From Bacillaceae bacterium IKA-2 (lineage in GTDB: Bacteria > Bacillota > Bacilli > Bacillales > Anaerobacillaceae): 64,000 bases of DNA. Numbering within the stretch: the stretch's first letter is position 1; every line of letters starts with the position of its first letter. Below the pieces are notes generated by a model, which saw only the letters and a program-made list of their open reading frames with translations, did no database searches and was not told the origin of the DNA. The translations under genes and the position numbers were made by a program. Location of the stretch: NCBI GenBank assembly GCA_031761875.1, contig CP134492.1, positions 3,224,001 to 3,288,000 on the forward strand, in the 5' to 3' direction. Shown here one piece after another: positions 46,038 to 55,132 of the stretch.

Positions 46038-47023
46038 TATTTCACCTCTTTTAAAACGAGACTTAGAGGTAAGTAAAATTGTGTTGGAACAATTTCACCT
46101 TTGATTGTCTCAAAGACATGATCCGTAAATGTGGCACTTTGCATGCCGGTCGTACTATCTAATTGTTCTTTAATATAGCTTAAATAGGGATGGTCCCCCG
46201 TTAGAAATGTCTTCGTTATGCCTGCTTTTCCTTGATTAATTGAAAATTTATAGAAATTAACAACTCGTTCAATTTCCATTAAATTATCTTTTAAGTTCCC
46301 TTTCATTTTATCAATATCTTCACAAACAACAGAGAACTCACCTTGATCATTAATCTTGTTGCTCCATAGTACTTCATCACTTGACACATGAATATTTCGC
46401 ATAAATACCGGTTTTTCCTCATGAAATATGCTTAAGCTAATTGAACCAATCGAAATTTGCAGCAAGAGTAAATGCTCTTCGCGAACAAATAAGTCAAGGG
46501 CATGATACAGACGGTACGTGCAGAGCGGTGAAATATCGGCTACCTTTGGTGTTAGCTTCACGTCTTCTAATAGTTCAGTATAATCATTAATGATCTGTTC
46601 CGGTGCACCAAAGAGGAGTATTTCCTTTTTTTCATCTTTTTGACCAAGAACGTAAAAATCAAAGATCGGGTCTTCAAAAGGAAGATGAATGGTTGTCCCA
46701 ATTTCAAAATATAAATAGCCCTTTATTTCATCATCGGGTATATCATTTGGAATCGAAAGCTTTTTAAACAAGACCGTCGAATCTGGAACGATAAAATTGA
46801 CGTCCCTATTTTTTAACTTCCACGTGTCGACGCATTCTTCGAGAACCGCTTCGACATGTTCGCGATCGCTAATTTTGCCGTCGCGAACCCATCCTGTTTG
46901 CAAATAGCGCTCTCCAAATGCTTTGACAGATTGGAGATTTGTTCCTTTTGCATCAACATAGCGAATAACATGATCTTTTATGACAAGATTAACTGGTTGT
47001 GTTTTTCCGAAACGAAGGTTCAT
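46037..47023 (-). CDS. pilM: Pilus assembly protein PilM (actin-like)
   Basis: 328 residues, cytoplasmic, of the FtsA/PilM fold, with FIVPDSTVLFKKLSIP and DEIKGYLYFEIGTTIHLP typical of the family. The ATP-binding motifs are weaker than in Gram-negative PilM. It binds the PilN tail and couples to the PilB/PilT motors. Confidence 0.88.
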   Translation of the reverse strand: MNLRFGKTQPVNLVIKDHVIRYVDAKGTNLQSVKAFGERYLQTGWVRDGKISDREHVEAVLEECVDTWKLKNRDVNFIVPDSTVLFKKLSIPNDIPDDEIKGYLYFEIGTTIHLPFEDPIFDFYVLGQKDEKKEILLFGAPEQIINDYTELLEDVKLTPKVADISPLCTYRLYHALDLFVREEHLLLLQISIGSISLSIFHEEKPVFMRNIHVSSDEVLWSNKINDQGEFSVVCEDIDKMKGNLKDNLMEIERVVNFYKFSINQGKAGITKTFLTGDHPYLSYIKEQLDSTTGMQSATFTDHVFETIKGEIVPTQFYLPLSLVLKEVK

Positions 47024-47033
47024 TTGTTACCCC

Positions 47034-47798
47034 CTACAATTGCAAAAAATGAAGATATATTTCTAATAACTCATCTCCGAAAAAATAAGCTGTTAACACA
47101 CCTAGGACGATAAACGGGCCAAAAGGAATCGGTTTGCCACGCTTCACTTTTCCAAATGCCATACCGATTAGTCCGATCACTGAACCGTAAAAAGCTGAGA
47201 GAAAAATAGTGAATAACGTCATTTGTAATCCTAACGCGATCCCGAGAACGGCAAACAACTTAATGTCACCGCCACCCATACCGCCTTTTGAAACAACAGC
47301 AATTGCATACATAATAAAAAAACCGATAAGGGCTCCTGCAATTGGACTCCACCACGGATCAAACGGTACAACTACGCGAAGCAAAACTAGTAAACCGAAA
47401 AAGAAGACTAGCACCTTATCAGGAATGATCATGTAATGGATGTCTGATATAAATATTATCATTAAAAGTGAGATTAACGCTAGCGCAATCATCAATTCCT
47501 TTGACCAGCCCACCAACATTGGTGAAATCGTAAAAAGAACCGCTGTCGCAAGCTCCATCAAAGGATACATCGGTGATATTCTCCCTTTACAATGGCGACA
47601 TTTACCGCGAAAAGAAAGATATGATAAAACAGGGATCAAGTCCATAAAGCGAAGCCGCTCATTGCATTGTGGGCAATGAGACGGCGGCTTTACAATTGAC
47701 TGACCAACAGGTATTCGTAAACCTACAACGTTGAAGAATGATCCTAGGGTTAGGCCTAGAATGAATAGGTAGGTATATGGTAATAGGGTTGTGGTCAT
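47034..47798 (-). CDS. pilD: Prepilin peptidase / N-methyltransferase
   Basis: 254 residues with eight membrane helices. The zinc loop is HCPQCNERL ... GKCRHCKGRI. The two catalytic Asp residues are in ISDIHYMIIPD and MGGGDIKL. It trims and N-methylates the prepilins. It corresponds to ComC of B. subtilis, whose gene occupies this position between folC and spoIIB. Confidence 0.95.
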   Translation of the reverse strand: MTTTLLPYTYLFILGLTLGSFFNVVGLRIPVGQSIVKPPSHCPQCNERLRFMDLIPVLSYLSFRGKCRHCKGRISPMYPLMELATAVLFTISPMLVGWSKELMIALALISLLMIIFISDIHYMIIPDKVLVFFFGLLVLLRVVVPFDPWWSPIAGALIGFFIMYAIAVVSKGGMGGGDIKLFAVLGIALGLQMTLFTIFLSAFYGSVIGLIGMAFGKVKRGKPIPFGPFIVLGVLTAYFFGDELLEIYLHFLQL

Positions 47799-47857
47799 GG
47801 GATCAGTCCTTGAATTTTTGTTTTATTTATATTTAATAATTTTCTATATAATTAACC

Positions 47858-48301
47858 TTACTCATCAACTTCCTCAACATCTTCCCTAGTCATCTGACCA
47901 TCTTCTCCAACTTTTATTTCTCCTTTACTTCCTGCTATAGCTATCGTATAAGTGTAACCATTACCAGCCGTATTCACAGTCATAGTTACTGTCCCTGTAA
48001 CTGTTCCTGTTCCCCATGGATCTTTTATCGGTTCAAGATAACCAAGTCCCACCAGACCATTATCACCTTCTACATCAATTGTAGCACCTTCGATAGTACT
48101 ACTTGATGTAGCATATAACTTCGCTGCATTAATAGTCTGCTGGGCACTACCTACCAAAGCGTCCTTCCGCGAATTCTCAATCAATCCTCCAACACTCGGC
48201 ACTGCAATCGCCGCAATAATCCCTAAAATAACAACAACTACTAGTAACTCGATCAGTGTTAAACCACGCTGATCTTTTAACAATTTGAATTTTTTTAACA
48301 T
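47858..48301 (-). CDS. pilA: Major type IV pilin
   Basis: 147 residues. The prepilin signal DQRGLTLIELLVVVVILGIIAAIAVP is cut after Gly; Glu5 is present. The head is small and has no cysteines. It is the only pilin gene with long intergenic regions on both sides, which suits separate high expression of the main subunit; that it is the major pilin is inference. Confidence 0.87.
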   Translation of the reverse strand: MLKKFKLLKDQRGLTLIELLVVVVILGIIAAIAVPSVGGLIENSRKDALVGSAQQTINAAKLYATSSSTIEGATIDVEGDNGLVGLGYLEPIKDPWGTGTVTGTVTMTVNTAGNGYTYTIAIAGSKGEIKVGEDGQMTREDVEEVDE

Positions 48302-48584
48302 CTGTTTTCTCCCCTTTTTTGAAATAATTTTGTTTCAAAATATAAAAAAACCACTCTACATTCTCTATTAATCTGCCACTGATACTAGAGGATATTAAAA
48401 TCTACTAAAATAATAATTAGTTTATCTTTTATTCCTACTTTTATCAATGTTTACTTAAAGAAAATGTTAAACTGGCCGGTTGCACTACTAGCTCCAGATC
48501 ATCCAAGTGCCCACGTGCAGATAATCTATCTTCACTTCCAAATCTATTTTACTATAAAAATAGTAAAATAGTTAGTAAATTTTT
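48302..48584 (-). promoter_or_regulatory. Long leader region upstream of the major pilin gene
   Basis: 283 bases without a gene. The part near 48476-48530 is GC-richer and carries paired words (TGCAC...GTGC, AACTGGCCGGTT), hinting at a folded 5' leader on the minus strand. The part near pilA is AT-rich and ends with AAAAAAGGGGAG, the ribosome binding site. I could not match it to a known riboswitch. Confidence 0.4.
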
Positions 48585-49790
48585 CTAAATTTCGGAATAA
48601 ATTTGAAACATTGGTAACATGATCGATATGACGATTGTCCCAACGATGACTGCTAGGAAGACAATCATGATTGGTTCGATAAGTGACTTTATTCGATCTG
48701 TGGCATTTTCTACTTCAGTCTCGTAAAAATCAGCCACTTTTCCTAACATTTGATCGAGAGTACCTGTTTCTTCACCAATCGCCATCATCTGCACGACGAG
48801 TGGTGGAAATACCCAGTGGTCACGCATCGGTTCTGTTAATGGTTGTCCATTTTCTAGTGACTGTCTTGATTGTTTTAAGATACGTGCAATCACTTCGTTT
48901 TCAACAACCTTTTCAACAATCGCTATCGCTTGCAAAATTGGGACTGAGCTAGAAAATAATGAACTTAAAGTTCTCGTCATTCTTGCTAACACAGCTTTTT
49001 GCATCATTCTACCAAAGATAGGCATTTTCAGTATAGCATAATCTAAGAAATATTTACTAGCTGGATTTTTTTGAACAATTTTAAGTCCGACATAAAAAGC
49101 AAAGAACAAGAGAATTATTAACCACCAGAGCTTTTGAACGACGTCACTTGCTCCAAGAACAAATTTCGTTATTGCTGGTAATTCTCCACCAACGTCACTT
49201 AGCATTGCTGCAAAGGTTGGGACAACGGAAGTCAAAAGGAAAATAACAACAAAGACGGCAATCACACCAATAACGATCGGATAAGCTAATGCTGAGATAA
49301 CCTTTTGCCTTGTTTGATGCTGCTTTTCATAGTGTACGGCCAATCTGTCTAGCGCCTCATCGACGGTACCACTTGCTTCTCCAGCTCGCATCATGTTAAT
49401 AAACATCGGCGGAAATATCTTTTTATGTTTTGCCGCTGAATCTGAAAAGGGTTGTCCAGATCGTAATTCATCTTCAACGGAGGCTAACGCCTTCTGGAGC
49501 GGCTTACTTTCTGTTTGTTTCCCTAATATACTCGTCGACTCTACTAATGACACGCCTGCTTGTAATAGCGTCGCAAATTGCCGTAAATAGATAACAAAAT
49601 CTTGATTCTTGACGGGGTTCCCAATGACAATGTCTTTTTTAAAGAGCGACTCTTTCATTTCTATTATTTCAGTAATTGCGATCCCTTTTCCGCGGAGTTT
49701 TTGGATCACTTCTCGCTTGTTTGTTCCATTGATCGTGCCTTTTTGCTTTTTCCCTGTTCTTGTTTTTCCTACATATTGAAACTGTGCCAT
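48585..49790 (-). CDS. pilC: Type IV pilus inner-membrane platform protein PilC
   Basis: 401 residues with two GspF domains, each with the FAxxLxxGxxLxxxL pattern (RQFATLLQAGVSLVES and RTLSSLFSSSVPILQ), and three membrane helices. It is the platform on which PilB and PilT act. Starts in the last base of pilT. Confidence 0.95.
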   Translation of the reverse strand: MAQFQYVGKTRTGKKQKGTINGTNKREVIQKLRGKGIAITEIIEMKESLFKKDIVIGNPVKNQDFVIYLRQFATLLQAGVSLVESTSILGKQTESKPLQKALASVEDELRSGQPFSDSAAKHKKIFPPMFINMMRAGEASGTVDEALDRLAVHYEKQHQTRQKVISALAYPIVIGVIAVFVVIFLLTSVVPTFAAMLSDVGGELPAITKFVLGASDVVQKLWWLIILLFFAFYVGLKIVQKNPASKYFLDYAILKMPIFGRMMQKAVLARMTRTLSSLFSSSVPILQAIAIVEKVVENEVIARILKQSRQSLENGQPLTEPMRDHWVFPPLVVQMMAIGEETGTLDQMLGKVADFYETEVENATDRIKSLIEPIMIVFLAVIVGTIVISIMLPMFQIYSEI

Positions 49791-50830
49791 TATAACTCAC
49801 TCGCTTTTAAATAAGGCTCTGCTGTTTCTTTTGAAATTTTTTGATGTGCTAGTAATTCTTTGATTGACATTTCTAACGTATGCATGCCACTTGATCGACT
49901 TGTTTGCAAAACATTATCGATTTGATGAATTTTTTCGTTACGAATTAAATTAGCGATCGCAGAATTATTGACGAGAATTTCCGTTGCTGCACAACGACTT
50001 TGTTTGTCCACGGTTGGAAATAGTCGTTGCGAAACTATCGCTGTCAAAACTGACGCTAATTGAATCCGCACTTGTGGTTGCTGATTAGGCGGAAAGACAT
50101 CGATGATCCTGTCAATTGTTGACGGAGCATTTGTCGTATGCAGTGTCCCGAGAACTAAGTGCCCAGTTTCTGCTGCCGTGATCGCCGTTCCAATCGTTTC
50201 TAAATCTCGCATTTCTCCAACGAGGATCACATCAGGATCTTGACGCAATGAAGCCCGCAGACCATTGGCAAAATTTTTCGTATCAAAACCAACTTCCCGC
50301 TGGTCAATAATACAATAATGGTGTTTATGCAAATATTCAATCGGGTCCTCTAACGTTATAATGTGCTTTCGTTCTGTTTTGTTTAAATAGTCGATCATTG
50401 CTGCTAAAGTCGTCGATTTTCCACTTCCTGTTGGGCCCGTCACTAAAACAAGTCCTTGCGGCTTTACGACAACTTTTTTTAAAACATTGGGCATTCGTAA
50501 ATCATCAAGAGAAGGAATCAAAGTTGGAATAAGCCGAATTGCTAAAGAGACACAAGAGCGTTGTCGATAGGCATTAATTCGGAATCTTGAAACCTGGGCA
50601 ATCCCATAGGAAAAGTCAATTTCCCCCTTATCCTTAAAGTTTTCTTTTAACTGCTCAGAGAGGATTGAGAAAACCATCCCCTCAGTATCTGCTGGCTTTA
50701 GCACTTCTTTGCCGTACTGCTTCAAATCACCATTAATTCTCATAATTGGTGGCACGCCAACAGTTAAATGTAAATCTGAAGCTTTTAATTCAAAAGCGGC
50801 TTTCATTAATTTCTCTAAGCGCTCTTTCAA
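49790..50830 (-). CDS. pilT: Type IV pilus retraction ATPase PilT
   Basis: 346 residues. Walker A GPTGSGKSTT, Walker B DPDVILVGEMRD and the His box HLVLGTLHT are intact, plus the AIRLIP motif typical of PilT. It drives retraction, so these pili should support twitching and DNA uptake rather than act only as static fibres. Confidence 0.96.
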   Translation of the reverse strand: MKERLEKLMKAAFELKASDLHLTVGVPPIMRINGDLKQYGKEVLKPADTEGMVFSILSEQLKENFKDKGEIDFSYGIAQVSRFRINAYRQRSCVSLAIRLIPTLIPSLDDLRMPNVLKKVVVKPQGLVLVTGPTGSGKSTTLAAMIDYLNKTERKHIITLEDPIEYLHKHHYCIIDQREVGFDTKNFANGLRASLRQDPDVILVGEMRDLETIGTAITAAETGHLVLGTLHTTNAPSTIDRIIDVFPPNQQPQVRIQLASVLTAIVSQRLFPTVDKQSRCAATEILVNNSAIANLIRNEKIHQIDNVLQTSRSSGMHTLEMSIKELLAHQKISKETAEPYLKASEL

Positions 50831-50870
50831 GCTCTTTCACCACCTTTTTTTGAGTTTCTTTTCACTCTTT

Positions 50871-52532
50871 TTATTCAGATACAACTCGAAGAATTTCTTC
50901 TGTTGTTGTTAAACCTTGTTTGACTTTTAATAAGCCATCATCAATGAGGAAAATTGTACCCGCCTTCATTGCATAGTCACGAATTTCATTAATTTGGCGG
51001 TTGTTCATGATCAGCTTTTGAATCGTTTCATCAATAACTAAGATTTCATGAATGGCGACTCGCCCCTTGTAGCCTGTCATGTTACAAGTTGGACACCCAG
51101 CGCCTTTAAATACTTTTTCTATTTTCAAGCCGCGTTTGGCAAAGATTTGTTTCTCACTTACCGTTGCTTCATGTTCTGTTTTGCAATCGCGACAGATCCG
51201 CCGAACTAATCGTTGTGCGACTATTCCTGACAAAGAAGAAGCAATCAGAAATGGCTCTAAACCCATATCAATTAATCTCGACACAGTACTAATAGCGTCA
51301 TTCGTATGGAGAGTACTCAAAACAAGATGCCCTGTTAGTGAGGCTCTTACCGAAATTTCCGCCGTTTCTCGGTCACGTATCTCACCGACCATAACGATAT
51401 CAGGATCTTGGCGTAAAATTGAGCGCAGCCCAGCCGCAAAGGTCATTCCTACATTGACGTTTACTTGAATTTGGTTGATTCCTTCAAGCTGATACTCGAC
51501 CGGATCTTCAACCGTAATAATATTGACTTCTTCTGTGTTTAATTTATTTAAACTAGCGTATAAGGTCGATGATTTACCTGAACCTGTAGGTCCTGTAATG
51601 AGAACAATTCCTGTCGGCTTTTTAATCATCTCCATAAAGCGCTTATAGTTAATTTTATTAAAGCCTAATTTATCAAGGTCATTTAAGGAATTTCCTAAAT
51701 CTAAAATACGCATAACAACTTTTTCACCATAAACGGTTGGTAATGTAGAAACACGGAGGTCGATGGGATTAAAATCAATCACAACTTTTATTCGGCCATC
51801 TTGCGGTAATCTTGTTTCCGTAATGTTCAAGTTGGACATAATTTTAATTCGAGCAACGAGCATATTCTGCATATGCTTTGGGAGTGTTCGTTCTGTTCTG
51901 AGCAAACCGTCAATTCGATAGCGAATGACCACTTTTGTTTCTTGAGCATCAAAATGGATATCACTAGCTCGTTGTTGGACAGCTCGTTGTAGCATTTGAT
52001 TGACAAGTTTTACGACGGGAGAATCTTCATTCGTTACCGTATCTTCTTGTTCTTTCCCTTTATCTTTTTTTGGATCATCCAACATTTCTTCAGCGACATC
52101 GTCCATATCATAATATTTATTGATGGCCCTCAAAATATCGTCTTTCGTAGCTATCGCCGTCTCGACTTGAAACCCTGTCGAGAGACGTAAGTCATCAATT
52201 GCAAAAAAGTCCATCGGATCAGCCATAGCAACCAATAACTTTTCTCCATCCTGCTTAAGGGGCATTAAATAGTTTTTCGTGGCCATTTCTTTTGAAACAA
52301 TCGATGTCACTTTTGGGTCAATAGGGTATCGATATAAACTAACATGGGGAATGCCTAATTGAAATTCAAGGACTTCAATTAACTGCTGCTCAGTTATGAA
52401 TCCTTGCTGTAATAAGGCATCCCCTAATTTTTGCTTATCTAGTTTTTCATTTAATGCTTGTTGAAGCTGGTCATTTGTAATTAAACCAGCATCTACTAAA
52501 ATATCTCCTAAGCGTTTACGAGTGTTTGACAT
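50871..52532 (-). CDS. pilB: Type IV pilus extension ATPase PilB
   Basis: 553 residues. The N-terminal MshEN domain (about 5-150) starts with RLGDILVDAGLITNDQLQQA; the RLG...L.....L pattern binds c-di-GMP in some PilB/MshE proteins. The core has GPTGSGKSSTL and DPDIVMVGEIRD. The zinc-binding CRDC...CPTC pair lies near residue 460. It powers pilus growth, possibly under c-di-GMP control. Confidence 0.95.
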   Translation of the reverse strand: MSNTRKRLGDILVDAGLITNDQLQQALNEKLDKQKLGDALLQQGFITEQQLIEVLEFQLGIPHVSLYRYPIDPKVTSIVSKEMATKNYLMPLKQDGEKLLVAMADPMDFFAIDDLRLSTGFQVETAIATKDDILRAINKYYDMDDVAEEMLDDPKKDKGKEQEDTVTNEDSPVVKLVNQMLQRAVQQRASDIHFDAQETKVVIRYRIDGLLRTERTLPKHMQNMLVARIKIMSNLNITETRLPQDGRIKVVIDFNPIDLRVSTLPTVYGEKVVMRILDLGNSLNDLDKLGFNKINYKRFMEMIKKPTGIVLITGPTGSGKSSTLYASLNKLNTEEVNIITVEDPVEYQLEGINQIQVNVNVGMTFAAGLRSILRQDPDIVMVGEIRDRETAEISVRASLTGHLVLSTLHTNDAISTVSRLIDMGLEPFLIASSLSGIVAQRLVRRICRDCKTEHEATVSEKQIFAKRGLKIEKVFKGAGCPTCNMTGYKGRVAIHEILVIDETIQKLIMNNRQINEIRDYAMKAGTIFLIDDGLLKVKQGLTTTEEILRVVSE

Positions 52533-52546
52533 CTTGAACCCCCACT

Positions 52547-53953
52547 TTAATAACCTTTTATTGGGTCATTAACTTCACTTTCCGTATCGTCATCGATTTC
52601 CGATCCATTACCATCCGAGGAATTTTCATCCTGATCGGTAGTTTCAGATCCATTACCACCAGAAGGATTTTCATCCTGAACGAAAGTTTCGGATCCATTA
52701 TCACCCGAAGAATTTCCACCCTGATCGGTACTAGGATTTGTAATCCCTTGATCTAAGTCACTTGAGTTTGAGCGATTACTAGTTTCAGTTAGTATGAGAC
52801 TGCGTACTTCAATAATGTGGGTAGGTCGGTAAAAATCTTCTGAGATGAGTTCTATAGTCATAATACGATTAGAACGATCATAAGCTTCACGATACACCTT
52901 GATTGCGTATCCGTACTTTCCTTCTTGTTGGATAACTCGATTTCCCAATGGAACTCCTGCTGAATATTGTAAGATCCGCTTTGGTTTAAATGTCTGTTCA
53001 TCTTTAAGGTTTACAATGTAGCTATTCGCTAACGGATACCCTTCTATTGCTGCAGATAAGACTTTTCCTTGTAAACGTAACACGAGTGTATAAGGCTTAC
53101 TATTTGGATTATAAAAACGCAAATCATTTCCATCACTAGAAACATACGCTTCATATCCTAACTCGCTATACTCAGGTAAAGAGCTACTCGTATGTCGTTC
53201 AATCACTTCAAAATTTGTTTCAAGAATAACTTTATAGATTGCTGAAGCAGCAATGCTCATCGTTTCATTATTATTCAGCGAAAAATTAACCTCCTCTAGC
53301 ATTGATAAAAATGAAATTTCTTCCTTTGGATTAATTTTATACCCATTTAGATTTCTTATTAGCTCATTTAAATCATTCCCAGGAGATAGATTATGTATAT
53401 AGCTAGTAGCTATTGTTCCACTCTCTTCCTGATACTCTTCTAATAAGTAATTGTTGATATCAACAGCTAAAGGATCATTTGTTAAGGTTTGAGCGTAGGC
53501 TATTAAATCTTCATTTAATAAGTCCTGATCAATCATGTCCCGTAAATCGACAAAAGAGAGCTGATGTAATAGCTCATCTATTGCTTGATTATTTAAAACA
53601 ACAAATATTGGCGTAATTTTGTTTGTTGCTGCTAATTGAAGGGTCGTCTGAGTATCAAATGAAATCAGCTCACTTGCAACTTTTGTCGATTCAGTATCCA
53701 TATAGTGAAAAGTAACCATATTGGCTTCTCCCCAAATCTCCGTTTCATTTTCAATCAGTTGTAATGCTTCTTTATTTGTTAACTCTCCGATCGAGATCGA
53801 TGAGACTAGCGTTCCCTGCTCAATTAATTGTTTCTCTGGATATAACATTTCGTATGCGTAGCTTCCAACAATGGAAAAACCAATTAAGAAAAAAGTACAT
53901 AATAAGACTAACGAAAATAATTTGAAACCTATTTTTAACATGTTAGAAGCCAA
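52547..53953 (-). CDS. VanW-like membrane protein of the pilus operon
   Basis: 468 residues: one N-terminal membrane helix (about 9-32), a large outer part, and a Ser/Asn/Gly/Asp repeat tail (DENPSGGNGSE-type units). Residues about 200-340 match the VanW fold (PKEEISFLSML ... IYKVILETNFEVIERHTSSSLP ... LRFYNPNSKPYTLVL). The stretch where VanW has its GGxCQxST motif reads NNETMSIAASAIYK, so the conserved Cys is missing. It lies 14 bases upstream of pilB. It may anchor or align the pilus with peptidoglycan; this is inference. Confidence 0.7.
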   Translation of the reverse strand: MASNMLKIGFKLFSLVLLCTFFLIGFSIVGSYAYEMLYPEKQLIEQGTLVSSISIGELTNKEALQLIENETEIWGEANMVTFHYMDTESTKVASELISFDTQTTLQLAATNKITPIFVVLNNQAIDELLHQLSFVDLRDMIDQDLLNEDLIAYAQTLTNDPLAVDINNYLLEEYQEESGTIATSYIHNLSPGNDLNELIRNLNGYKINPKEEISFLSMLEEVNFSLNNNETMSIAASAIYKVILETNFEVIERHTSSSLPEYSELGYEAYVSSDGNDLRFYNPNSKPYTLVLRLQGKVLSAAIEGYPLANSYIVNLKDEQTFKPKRILQYSAGVPLGNRVIQQEGKYGYAIKVYREAYDRSNRIMTIELISEDFYRPTHIIEVRSLILTETSNRSNSSDLDQGITNPSTDQGGNSSGDNGSETFVQDENPSGGNGSETTDQDENSSDGNGSEIDDDTESEVNDPIKGY

Positions 53954-54078
53954 TCTTCTCCCCCTTAGCCTAAATTAATTTCTATACTTTATAGATAATT
54001 TATTTTTGTCAAAATGATCATTGTTGTTCTAGCTAAAAGCACTTCTAAATGATCAAATTCCTCTAGAGTTTGCCCTCG

Positions 54079-54933
54079 TTATTGCTCTGTTTCTAATAGA
54101 GAAAACAGCTTCTCCCTACTTAAAGAATTGTTTTCATTAGTTGACATCTCTTCGACCATATCCGCCATGTCATCTTCACTAGCTAAACGAACCTCACGAT
54201 TGAGAAACACTGCTTCATCTTCATTTAATTCAGGGGGAATTTGGTCAAGATTTTCTTTGGTTTTAGTTTCAAAATTAATTTCAACTTTCGGATCCTTTTC
54301 CAGTTGTTCTACCCAAGCAATTTCTTCAATTACCTCAAAATCATTGAAAGCAGTTTCCCCTTCTAAAATTGCGATTTCACCTAGTAGGTCACTATCTTTC
54401 AGTAAAGGTTGGCGACTATCTTGCTCCACCGTATTTTCTATTAATTCCTCAACTGTTTCTGAGTGAGCCATTTGACGCTCAAATGGCTCACTCTCATCTA
54501 CATCTAGTTGATAATTATCTAGTGCAGATACTACCACACCAAAATCTTCTTTATTAACAATTAGCTGATTGTCCTTTTCATCATTTAATGGGGCTATTAT
54601 AGTTGGGTGAAAATCTCCTTCTAAACTGATGTCTTTCTTCTCTTCAAAAACAGCTTTACGCTCGTCTTTTTTTAGTGTTTGAACACCAATGGTAGAAAGT
54701 CCAAAAAAAACTTTCTTTAACATAAAAAAAGTACTTAAAAAAACTAACAAATATACTATTGTTGCAGATCGCCAGATCCCCAGAATTGGGTAACTATACA
54801 AAAATAGATTTGCTAAAATTAAGGATATTATTACAAAGCCAAGCTTATCTAGTAGTTTCAATTTTAATGGGAGAAAATATATAATTCCAAATAAAAGCAC
54901 ACCGCCAATTACCGTTATAATAAGGTAGTTCAA
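54079..54933 (-). CDS. Membrane protein with long acidic cytoplasmic tail
   Basis: About 284 residues from TTG 54933 (ACGGAGGTG at good spacing; the ATG at 54957 has none). Three to four membrane helices in the first 85 residues are followed by about 200 residues very rich in Glu and Asp, ending SREKLFSLLETEQ. No family recognised. It sits inside the pilus operon between the VanW-like gene and the prepilin cluster, so an accessory role in pilus assembly is likely but unproven. Confidence 0.65.
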   Translation of the reverse strand: MNYLIITVIGGVLLFGIIYFLPLKLKLLDKLGFVIISLILANLFLYSYPILGIWRSATIVYLLVFLSTFFMLKKVFFGLSTIGVQTLKKDERKAVFEEKKDISLEGDFHPTIIAPLNDEKDNQLIVNKEDFGVVVSALDNYQLDVDESEPFERQMAHSETVEELIENTVEQDSRQPLLKDSDLLGEIAILEGETAFNDFEVIEEIAWVEQLEKDPKVEINFETKTKENLDQIPPELNEDEAVFLNREVRLASEDDMADMVEEMSTNENNSLSREKLFSLLETEQ

Positions 54934-55132
54934 ATACACACCTCCGTCCAATAACATTATTCAAAGATTTTTTATTTATCTGTGCAACACTTCAATTTAT
55001 TGTATATTAAAATCACATATTTTGAAAGATGTGGGTTTGAAAGAGTCTTGTCCACTTGAACACATCATTTTTTCTTGCTTCAGACATTACGTCCCTTCTG
55101 ACTTTTGGGTTATTATACGATAACTGAATAAT

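Noticed and set aside
48476-48530. c-di-GMP riboswitch upstream of pilA
   Set aside because: The conserved words of the class I and class II aptamers are not found in order; only a vague similarity (TGCAACCGGCC) is present.
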